Made by a program: the position numbers and the translations under genes
In this document: piece after piece, positions 33,465 through 40,503 of the stretch
How positions within the stretch are numbered: the stretch's first letter is position 1
How the letters are laid out: each line of letters begins with the position of its first letter
The notes under the pieces: model-generated
What the model was told of the DNA's origin: nothing
The model's database searches: none
Seen by the model: the letters and a program-made list of their open reading frames with translations, nothing else
From: Cystobacter fuscus DSM 2262
Lineage (GTDB): Bacteria > Myxococcota > Myxococcia > Myxococcales > Myxococcaceae
Assembly: GCF_000335475.2 (NCBI RefSeq)
Contig: NZ_ANAH02000021.1
Span: 1-64,000 of the forward strand
DNA length: 64,000 nucleotides
Reading direction: 5' to 3'

Positions 33465-34612
33465 ACGCGCTGTCAGAAGCCCTCGCGTCCAAGCGCGTCC
33501 TGGTGTCCGTCGGTTCCGGTGGCGTGGGCAAGACGACCATCTCCGCGACCCTCGCCCTGCGCGCCGCGGTGGATGGCCGCAGCAGCCTCGTGTGCACCAT
33601 CGACCCGGCCAAGCGGCTCGCCAACTCGCTCGGGCTCAATGCCCTGGGCAACGTGGAGGCCGAGGTGCCCGCCAGCGCCCTGGAACCGCTGGGCGTCAGC
33701 GCCCGCGCCCGCCTGCACGCGATGATGCTGGACATGAAGCAGACGTGGGACGATCTCATCGTCAAGAACGCCCCCGCCGACAAGCGCGAGAAGATCCTCG
33801 CCAACCGCTTCTACCAGTCCCTGTCCAGCGCGCTCGCCGGCAGCCAGGAGTACGTGGCGATGGAGAAGCTCTGGGAGCTGCGCACCCAGCGCGACTACGA
33901 GCTCATCGTGCTCGACACGCCGCCCACCGCGCACGCGCTCGACTTCCTGGAGGCCCCCAACCGGGTGCTGGACTTCCTGGACAACGAGGCCGCCCGGTGG
34001 CTGCTCACGCCCGCGCTCGCCGCGGGCAAGGTGGGCCTGTCCCTCTTCAGCCTGGGCAGCAGCTACATGACGAAGGCCATCTCCCGCTTCACCGGCACGG
34101 AGACCCTGCAGGAGCTGGCCGCCTTCATGCTCTCCATCGCCCCCATGAACGAGAGCTTCCGGGTGCGGGCGCGCGGCGTGCGCGAGCTGCTGGAGGCGCA
34201 GCAGACGGGCTTCGTCCTGGTGACGAGCCCTGGCCGGGAGCGCCTGGACGAGGTGGTGCACTTCCACAAGCTGCTCAAGCAGAACGGGATGGAGATCGTG
34301 GCGGTGGTGGTCAATCGCGTCCACCCGATGCCGCCCCCCGCCCTCTGGGAAGAAGCCCGGAGCCTCATTCCCGCCCGGCGCGCGAAGGTGGAACAGACAC
34401 TGCGCGAGATGACGCTGCTCGCCGAGCAGGACGCCCGCGGCATCCTTGAGCTGCAAGCCGCCTGCGAGGGCACGCCCCTGGTGCAGGTGCCGCGCTTCGA
34501 GCTGGACGTGCACGACATCGGCGCCCTGTGGCGCACCGGGCGCTTCCTCATGGGCGAAGAGGTGATTCCCCTGCCTCAGCCCCAACTCACGGCCGGCGCG
34601 GGAACCCCATGA
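33461..34612 (+). CDS. ArsA/Get3-like ATPase, second of two, altered signature lysine
   Basis: This 383-residue P-loop ATPase has its nucleotide site at residues 18-26, GSGGVGKTT. The signature lysine expected at residue 19 is Ser, whereas the P-loop lysine K24 is intact. Further class features are CTIDPAKRLANSLG, LDTPPTAHALDFLEAP and a methionine-rich helical region. The start overlaps the previous stop by four bases. Loss of the signature lysine, which contacts the partner subunit's phosphates in ArsA/Get3 dimers, suggests an asymmetric pair in which only one chain completes the other's site. Arsenical resistance is not supported by any neighbouring arsenic gene. Confidence 0.85.
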   Translation: MNALSEALASKRVLVSVGSGGVGKTTISATLALRAAVDGRSSLVCTIDPAKRLANSLGLNALGNVEAEVPASALEPLGVSARARLHAMMLDMKQTWDDLIVKNAPADKREKILANRFYQSLSSALAGSQEYVAMEKLWELRTQRDYELIVLDTPPTAHALDFLEAPNRVLDFLDNEAARWLLTPALAAGKVGLSLFSLGSSYMTKAISRFTGTETLQELAAFMLSIAPMNESFRVRARGVRELLEAQQTGFVLVTSPGRERLDEVVHFHKLLKQNGMEIVAVVVNRVHPMPPPALWEEARSLIPARRAKVEQTLREMTLLAEQDARGILELQAACEGTPLVQVPRFELDVHDIGALWRTGRFLMGEEVIPLPQPQLTAGAGTP

Positions 34613-34680
34613 CACGCGGCGTTGTCCTGGGACAATGGACCTGGAGGGGCCCCGCGGGCCCCCAGAAGCGGAGGACATGG

Positions 34681-35799
34681 ATGTCGGCCACCTGGCGCAA
34701 ATGGGTGTGGGTGGGAGTGCTGGGTCTCGTGGGGTGCCGGACGACGGGGTCCGCGGGCAGGGAGGCCTCGGACGGACAGCCCCGTCAGGAAGTGCGCTTC
34801 GACACGGAGCGGGTGACGGGAAACGCGGAGCTCGCGGCGCTCAATGACGAGGAGCTCTTCGCGGCTGGGACGTCGGCCTTCGCGGCCAAGGATTTCGTCC
34901 AGGCGACGCTCTACTTCGAGCGGCTGGCGGACTTCCATCCCCAGAGCCCCCACCGGCGCGAGGCCATCTACCAGGCGGGACTCGCCCACGAGCGGCTGGA
35001 GCAGTGGGAGGCGGCGGAGCGGCGCTTCTCCGAGCTGGCCGATGCGAAGCAGGGCACCGGCGACGCGCTGGAGTCCGTCTTCCGCCTCGCCGAGACGCAC
35101 TACCACCTGGAGCGCTACCTGGAGGCCGCGCAACTGCTGGCCACGGTCGCGGCACGCGAGGATCTGCCCGTGGGCAAGCGCCTGGAGGCCCAGGTGCAGC
35201 AGGGCGTGTGCGAGCTGGAGGCCGGACAACCCGAGAAGGCGGAGGCCACGCTGCGCCGCGCCGTCTCCACCTACGAGGGGATCGCGGACAAGGACGAGGT
35301 GCAGGACTACTACCCCGCCCAGGCCCACTTCTTCATCGGGGAGATCTACCGGCTGCGCTACGCGGACGTGGCGCTGGACCCGGGCAAGGGCGCCGATGCG
35401 CTCGCCAACGACTTGAACGACAAGGCCGAGCTGCTCCTGTCCGCGCAGGGCCACTACCTGCGCGCCATCCGCGTGGGCAATGGCCACTGGGCCACGGCCG
35501 CCGGCACGCAGATCGGCTCGCTCTACGAGGACCTGTACGAGAAGCTCGTGAACTCGCCCGCCCCCAAGGAGCTGGACGCGGAGCAGGCGGAGATCTACCG
35601 CGAGGAGCTGCGCCAGCGCGTGCGCGTGCTGCTCACCAAGGCCATCGACGTCTACGAGCAGACCCTGGAGGCGGCCGAGCGCATCGGCTCCCACAACACG
35701 TTCGTCGACAAGACGCGCCAGAGCCTGGAGAAGATGAAGGCCCTGCTGCTCCAGGACTCGGAGAACGCCGCCCCCGCCGGCACCCCGCCCCACTCCTGA
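34681..35799 (+). CDS. TPR lipoprotein
   Basis: This 372-residue protein has a lipoprotein signal ending in LVGC (Cys19) and, from residue ~58, several tetratricopeptide repeats (SAFAAKDFVQATLYFERLADFHP, AIYQAGLAHERLEQWEAAERRF, and similar). The fold recalls BamD- or YbgF-like tethered TPR scaffolds. The ATG at 34681 was chosen because GGAGG (34670-34674) sits 6 bases upstream and the signal starts there; an ATG at 34609 overlapping the previous stop would add 24 polar residues ahead of the signal. It is likely co-transcribed with the ArsA-like pair and lies 38 bases before the M48 gene. The partner is unknown. Confidence 0.8.
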   Translation: MSATWRKWVWVGVLGLVGCRTTGSAGREASDGQPRQEVRFDTERVTGNAELAALNDEELFAAGTSAFAAKDFVQATLYFERLADFHPQSPHRREAIYQAGLAHERLEQWEAAERRFSELADAKQGTGDALESVFRLAETHYHLERYLEAAQLLATVAAREDLPVGKRLEAQVQQGVCELEAGQPEKAEATLRRAVSTYEGIADKDEVQDYYPAQAHFFIGEIYRLRYADVALDPGKGADALANDLNDKAELLLSAQGHYLRAIRVGNGHWATAAGTQIGSLYEDLYEKLVNSPAPKELDAEQAEIYREELRQRVRVLLTKAIDVYEQTLEAAERIGSHNTFVDKTRQSLEKMKALLLQDSENAAPAGTPPHS

Positions 35800-35837
35800 G
35801 CTGGGAGCACGGAGGCTCCACCGGGTAGGCTCCCCCC

Positions 35838-37034
35838 ATGGAGCCCCTCTTCACGCCCGAGCAGCTCGCCGAGATCAAGGCCTACCACCAGCCGCTCTAC
35901 CTCGGCAGCGCGGTGAGTCCGCTGGTCTACCTCGGCGTCCTCGCCCTCATCCTCGGCGCGCTGGTGCGGCCCTTCCACCGGGGCGCCGAGGCCTGCGCGG
36001 CCTGGCTCTCCCGCCAGCTCGCCTTCTTCAGGACGGCCCCCGTCAGCCGCGTCATCCTCCAGGCCCTGGACCGCATCTGGGGTGAGCCGGGCTGGGGCAC
36101 CGCGATCCTCTTCGCGCTGTTCGTGGACCTCTTCATCCAGCTCGTCCACACCCCCTCGAACATCTACTTCGACTACGTGCTGGAGCACCGCTACGGCATG
36201 TCCACGTACACCCCGCTGCGCTACGCGCTGGACGAGCTCAAGGGCCTGGCGCTCTCGGCCATCGCCACCTCCATGCTGGTGCTCGGGTTGTATGGACTGG
36301 CCCGCCGGGTGAAGCGCTGGTGGCTCGTGCTGGGCATCCCCTCGGCGCTGCTGCTGCTGGTCGCCTCGGCCCTGGATCCCTTCCGCGCACAGCTCTACTT
36401 CGAGCAGGCGCCCCTGGAGCCCGGCCCCCTGCGCGAGCGCATCACCGGCCTCATGGCCCGCGCGCACGTGCCCTTCGAGGACGTCCGGGTGGAGAAGACG
36501 TCCGTGGCCAGCAAGCGCCTGCAGGCCTATTTCGCCGGCCAGGGCCCCACGCGCACCATCGTGCTCAATGACGTCATCGTGAAGGAACTCTCGCCCGAGG
36601 AGATCCTCGCCGCGGTCGCCCACGAGGCGGGCCACGTGCACGAACCGAAATGGCCGGGGCGAATCGCCTCCTCGGTGGCGTTGATCGCGCTCCTCTTCGC
36701 CATCGACCGGCTGCTTCGGCTCGCGGCGAAGCGCGGATGGTTTGGCACCACGCGCTTCGCCGACATCCGCACCCTGCCCCTGTTGTGGCTGCTCTCCTTC
36801 CTCGTCTTCTTCCTGAGCACCCCCGTGTCCGCCGCCTTCTCGCGCGAGCGAGAACGCGAGGCCGACCGCTACGCCCTCCAGCTCACCCAGGACCCCGCCG
36901 CCTTCCGGCGCATGCTCATGAAGGCCGCCCGGGTGAACAAGATGGACCCCGATCCCCCCCGCTGGGCCGTCCTCAAGGGGCACAGCCCCCCGCCTCTCAG
37001 CGAGCGGCTGGCGGCCGTCCCCCCCGCCCCTTGA
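35838..37034 (+). CDS. M48 family (Ste24-like) membrane metalloprotease
   Basis: This 398-residue zinc protease has five or more membrane spans and the M48 motif HEAGH at residues 262-266, with the third ligand E341 in EREREADRYAL. The extended N-terminal membrane region, including PSNIYFDYVLEHRYGMS, marks it as the Ste24/CAAX-protease-1 type rather than HtpX. It is expected to cut membrane or misfolded proteins at the inner membrane. No Shine-Dalgarno precedes the ATG; TAGGCT (35826-35831) ends 6 bases before it, suggesting its own leaderless transcript. Confidence 0.9.
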   Translation: MEPLFTPEQLAEIKAYHQPLYLGSAVSPLVYLGVLALILGALVRPFHRGAEACAAWLSRQLAFFRTAPVSRVILQALDRIWGEPGWGTAILFALFVDLFIQLVHTPSNIYFDYVLEHRYGMSTYTPLRYALDELKGLALSAIATSMLVLGLYGLARRVKRWWLVLGIPSALLLLVASALDPFRAQLYFEQAPLEPGPLRERITGLMARAHVPFEDVRVEKTSVASKRLQAYFAGQGPTRTIVLNDVIVKELSPEEILAAVAHEAGHVHEPKWPGRIASSVALIALLFAIDRLLRLAAKRGWFGTTRFADIRTLPLLWLLSFLVFFLSTPVSAAFSREREREADRYALQLTQDPAAFRRMLMKAARVNKMDPDPPRWAVLKGHSPPPLSERLAAVPPAP

Positions 37035-37085
37035 GTCCGAACGGAGCCCCCCCGCTCCACCCAGCCCCCCCCACACGCGGACGGA

Positions 37086-37568
37086 TTACGCCCGCGCCGC
37101 TTCTCCCTTCATCTTCTCCACCGCCGCCAGCGCGATGGCCTTCACCAGCGCCCGGGCCCGCCGTCCCGCCAGGGTCACGCCCTCGGGGTCCACCTCCACG
37201 GCGTTGGCGATGTCGGTGAAGCCCTGCCGGTTGCCCTGCCGCAGGTACAGCTCACCCCGGTTGACGAGCGCCACCGGATTGCCCGGATCGCGCTCCAGCG
37301 CCGCGCTGTACTCGGTGAGCGCCTCCTGCAGCCGGCCCAGCTTCTGGTACACCGTGCCCAGCGCCGCCCGGCTCGCCGCGTCCTGGGGATTTCCCGCCAC
37401 CAACCCCTCGAAGAGGATGCGCGCCTCCTCGTGGCGCCCCGCCCCCGCCAGGTCACACCCCACCCGGGCGATGGCCTTCGCCTCCTCGAAGGTCATCCCC
37501 TCCACCTCCGCCCACGTCGCCTCCCCCCGCACGAACGCCTCGAGCTTTTGCACCGTCGCCGTGTCCAT
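37086..37568 (-). CDS. SycD/LcrH-like TPR chaperone
   Basis: This 160-residue protein has about three tetratricopeptide repeats (residues ~35-135): DLAGAGRHEEARILFEGLVAGNP, ALGTVYQKLGRLQEALTEYSAALERDP and NRGELYLRQGNRQGFTDIANAVEVDP. Size, repeat number and the short N-terminal helix match class II type III secretion chaperones (SycD, LcrH, IpgC), which hold translocators. The ATG at 37568 follows GAGGGAG. The gene directly upstream encodes a HrpK-like protein, 41 bases away, as chaperone and substrate genes usually are. An ordinary TPR protein remains possible, as no secretion apparatus genes are in the window. Confidence 0.7.
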   Translation of the reverse strand: MDTATVQKLEAFVRGEATWAEVEGMTFEEAKAIARVGCDLAGAGRHEEARILFEGLVAGNPQDAASRAALGTVYQKLGRLQEALTEYSAALERDPGNPVALVNRGELYLRQGNRQGFTDIANAVEVDPEGVTLAGRRARALVKAIALAAVEKMKGEAARA

Positions 37569-37609
37569 GGCCGCTCCCTCGTACTTGATGACCCGTCCCA
37601 TCGCCCGGC

Positions 37610-38701
37610 TCACGCGCTGCGCATGTTGGAGAGGGCCGTCTTCGCCATCTCGTTGAACTTCATCGACATCGTGCTCATCATCTCGAACATCGTCTTGCGC
37701 TTCTCCACGAGCTGCTGCAGCCGCATGGACAGCCGGTCGATGTCGCGCTGGGCCTCGGTGAGAGACTTCTCGTTGCCCTTCTCGTTGGAGATGCCCGCCT
37801 TCTTGTCCTGAGCCGCGGCGAGGCTGTCCATCGTCTGGAGGATCTCGTCGTCCATCTTCTCCGTGAGGTTCATGAGGATGGCGTTGATCTTCTCCTCCAG
37901 GCTCATGTTCGGATCGTTGATGATGCCCTTCACGCTCGAGCTGGCCGTGGAACCGGACGTCGAACCCGGCGTCGAGCCCCCCGGCGTCGGACACGACTGC
38001 CCGGGAGGAGGCCTCGCCGTGCCACCCGCGGCCAGCTCCGCCTTCACCTTGCCGATCTCCCCGCGCAGGTCCCGCACACTGAATGCGTTGTCGTTCTTGA
38101 TGGCCCGGAAGGGCGCCTCCATGAAGCCTTGCGCGTCCGTCGAGACGTCGAGCCGCTCGAAGTAGCCCGGGTTGGCCACGAGGAAGCGCGCCGCCTCGCG
38201 CAGCTCGGGCGACACCCGGCGATCACCCGCGATGCGCTGGAGGTCCGACAGCCGCAGGTACCCCTCCATCTTTCCATCCGCCGCGTCGAGGTACTGGAAG
38301 TTGCGCTCCAGCGTCTGCAACGACTGGAGGTAGTCCTTCATCTTGGGGTCCAGCCGCCCCTCGCCCCCACCCACCGGCGAGCTCCCATGCGTCGGCCGCG
38401 AATGGCCCCCGCCCACCGGAGAACTCCCATGCGTCGGCCGCGAATAGCCCTCGCACGCCCGCGTGCTGTCCCTCGGCGGGCAGTACTCGGTGGACGCGGG
38501 CGGGTTCTTGCCCAGCTCCTGGGCCACACCCTTCGCGCCATCCATCGCCAGCAGCACATTGCCCGTCGCCGCCCCAACAATCGCCTTGGCGGCGTTGGTG
38601 ATGACGGGGGGCAGACCCAGTGCGTTGCCCAACGTGTCGACGAGAAAGCCTCCCGACAGCACGTTCGTCAGTCCTCCAAACAACTTCCCGATGCCTTCCA
38701 T
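37610..38701 (-). CDS. HrpK-like candidate type III secretion substrate
   Basis: This 363-residue protein has an N-terminal hydrophobic, Gly-rich helical region (residues 1-~65) with no cleavable signal. A low-complexity segment with two copies of SRPTHGSSPVGGG follows (~85-112). A helical domain (~115-215: LQTLERNFQYLDAADGKMEGYL, LREAARFLVANPGYFERLD) resembles the EF-hand-like fold of HrpK/HrpF-type translocators. The C-terminal coiled coil (~265-363) is rich in Met and Lys. This plan and the adjacent SycD-like gene suggest a secreted translocator or effector. The ATG at 38701 follows GGGAGG. The identification rests on pattern, not on alignment. Confidence 0.55.
   Translation of the reverse strand: MEGIGKLFGGLTNVLSGGFLVDTLGNALGLPPVITNAAKAIVGAATGNVLLAMDGAKGVAQELGKNPPASTEYCPPRDSTRACEGYSRPTHGSSPVGGGHSRPTHGSSPVGGGEGRLDPKMKDYLQSLQTLERNFQYLDAADGKMEGYLRLSDLQRIAGDRRVSPELREAARFLVANPGYFERLDVSTDAQGFMEAPFRAIKNDNAFSVRDLRGEIGKVKAELAAGGTARPPPGQSCPTPGGSTPGSTSGSTASSSVKGIINDPNMSLEEKINAILMNLTEKMDDEILQTMDSLAAAQDKKAGISNEKGNEKSLTEAQRDIDRLSMRLQQLVEKRKTMFEMMSTMSMKFNEMAKTALSNMRSA
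38367..38450. repeat. 42-bp direct repeat, two copies, in the HrpK-like gene
   Basis: Two nearly identical 42-base units (anchors ATGCGTCGG at 38387 and 38429) encode SRPTHGSSPVGGG plus one residue each. The period is a multiple of three, so the frame is kept. Confidence 0.8.
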
Positions 38702-38908
38702 GGTGCCTCCCGCGCGGGACGAGGGCTCCGTGCCCCCGAGCACCGCGTCGTGTTGCGCGCCCGACGCATTGCAGCGGCGATGCCGCGTCCCCAGCGCCTC
38801 ACCAGACCAACGAATTCAGCGGGTTGGCCTGGCCCGTGCGCCAGGCGGCGTCCTGGGCATCGGACGGGGCGGTCCACGGGCAAGGATTGGGGCTAGATTG
38901 CGGCGCGC

Positions 38909-39370
38909 ATGCGCACCCTGGGCCTCGACGTGGGCACCAAGACGATTGGCGTCGCCGTTTCAGATCCCCTGGGCCTCACCGCCCAGACGGTCACCACCAT
39001 CCGCCGAAGCAACCTCAAGGCGGACCTCGCCGCGCTCAAGGCGCTGGTGGAGGAGTACGAGGCCCAGGCCTTCGTCGTCGGGCTGCCCCTCAACATGGAT
39101 GGGAGCGAGGGACCGCGCGCCGAGGCGACTCGCAAGTTCGTGGACGTGCTCACCCAGACGTTCGGCCTGCCCGTGGAGCTGTGTGACGAGCGCCTGTCCA
39201 CCGTGGCCGCCCAGCGCACCCTGCTCGAGGCGGACCTGTCGCGCGCCAAGCGCCGCGAGGTCATCGATCAGATGGCCGCCCAGTTCATCCTCCAGGGCTG
39301 GTTGGATGCCCGGAGCATCGCGCGGACCACGAACTTCCACGCCGGGGATGGCGACGAGCCGGAGGAGTGA
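38909..39370 (+). CDS. ruvX: RuvX/YqgF Holliday-junction resolvase-like nuclease
   Basis: This 153-residue protein is a complete YqgF/RuvX RNase H-fold nuclease, implicated in pre-16S rRNA 5' end maturation in several bacteria. It shows LGLDVGTKTIGVAVSDPLG (first metal Asp D7), VVGLPLNMDGSEGPRA, CDERLSTVAA and the final acidic VIDQMAAQFILQ. The ATG at 38909 has no Shine-Dalgarno; TAGATT (38894-38899) ends 9 bases before it. It diverges from the HrpK-like gene across 207 bases with no other feature seen. Confidence 0.95.
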   Translation: MRTLGLDVGTKTIGVAVSDPLGLTAQTVTTIRRSNLKADLAALKALVEEYEAQAFVVGLPLNMDGSEGPRAEATRKFVDVLTQTFGLPVELCDERLSTVAAQRTLLEADLSRAKRREVIDQMAAQFILQGWLDARSIARTTNFHAGDGDEPEE

Positions 39371-39519
39371 GCCCACCTCGCGAGCGTCTCGTTGATCGCT
39401 CGCCCGAGGTCATCCCCGAGGGGACGAGGAAGCAGCGGGGAGGGCCGCCCTTTTCCGGGCATGCGCATGTCCATCTTCACAGGGACAGGGGATTCCCCTG
39501 TCTTTCGACGAGGTGGGCC

Positions 39520-40470
39520 ATGGCGGTGACAACTCAAGATGGGGTTCGAGTCAGCATGATGACGAGCGCTCCCGTGAATGTGCGCTGGGGAGCGATCTTC
39601 GCGGGAACGGTGACCGCGCTCGGTTTGTGGGCACTGCTGTACACGCTCGGGTTGGCGTTGGGTTTGTCCTCCATCAACCCGGCGGACGCGGGAAGCGCGA
39701 AGTCCTCCGGCGTCTTCACGGGCATCTGGGGGCTGCTCTCCCCCCTCATCGCCCTCTTCGTGGGCGGCATCGTGGCCGGGCGCGGAGCGGGAGTCATGAG
39801 CCGGTCGAGCGGAGGCATGCACGGACTCGTGATGTGGGGACTCACCACGCTCGTGGGCATCTGGTTGCTGAGCAACGTAGTGTCCTCCGTCGCCGGGGGG
39901 TTGTTCTCCGTGGGCAAGACGGCCGTCCAGGCCACCGGAGCCGCCGTGACGGCGGGCGCATCCCAGGCCGGCAACCTGGAAGGACTGGCGCGCAGCTTCG
40001 GCCTCGACGCCAATGATGCCCTGCGCCCCATCAACGAGCGCCTGGCGGCCGAGGGCAAGCCCACCGTGACGGCCGAGCAACTCGAGGCTGCGACCCGGGA
40101 CGTGGTGGGCACCGCGGTGCGCGAGCGGCAGATCGACCGCCAGAGCCTGCTCCTGGCCATCACCAGCAACACCGACCTCTCCCGCTCCGACGCCCAGGAG
40201 GTCGCCATCCGCGTGGAGAACCAGTTCAACGCCTTCCAGGACAAGGCCGGCCAGGCGGCGCAGAACATCCAGACGGGCGCGCTCAAGGCCGCGGATACCA
40301 CGGGCAAGGTGTTCTGGGGTGTCTTCGGCGCGATGTTCCTCGGCCTCGTCTCCGCCATCCTCGGCGGCATGGTGGGCATGAGCCGGCACCACCAGAAGGA
40401 TCTCATGGAGGGCTCGCGCATTCCGCCCGAAGGCTCGCCTCCGCCCACCCGCCGGGAGGTCTACCCGTAG
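39520..40470 (+). CDS. Four-span membrane protein of unknown function
   Basis: This 316-residue protein has four hydrophobic spans: ~residues 20-46, 65-88, 105-132 and 280-303. Between spans 3 and 4 lies a soluble region of ~145 residues rich in Gln, Asp and Arg. Small-residue motifs (GAAVTAGASQAG) suggest helix packing. It resembles PhnA-like or YrzE-type membrane proteins only in outline; I do not assign a family. The ATG at 39520 follows GAGGTGGG; a longer in-frame reading from 39367 adds a basic, non-conserved-looking stretch. It converges with the histidine kinase gene 33 bases away. Confidence 0.65.
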   Translation: MAVTTQDGVRVSMMTSAPVNVRWGAIFAGTVTALGLWALLYTLGLALGLSSINPADAGSAKSSGVFTGIWGLLSPLIALFVGGIVAGRGAGVMSRSSGGMHGLVMWGLTTLVGIWLLSNVVSSVAGGLFSVGKTAVQATGAAVTAGASQAGNLEGLARSFGLDANDALRPINERLAAEGKPTVTAEQLEAATRDVVGTAVRERQIDRQSLLLAITSNTDLSRSDAQEVAIRVENQFNAFQDKAGQAAQNIQTGALKAADTTGKVFWGVFGAMFLGLVSAILGGMVGMSRHHQKDLMEGSRIPPEGSPPPTRREVYP

Positions 40471-40503
40471 CGCGCGCCCCGAGGCCCCGCGGCGCGCGGC
40501 GAC

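Noticed and set aside
32544-34612. Arsenical resistance operon
   Set aside because: The ATPases are ArsA-like, but there is no arsB, arsR or arsC, and arsenite-binding cysteine triads are not visible.
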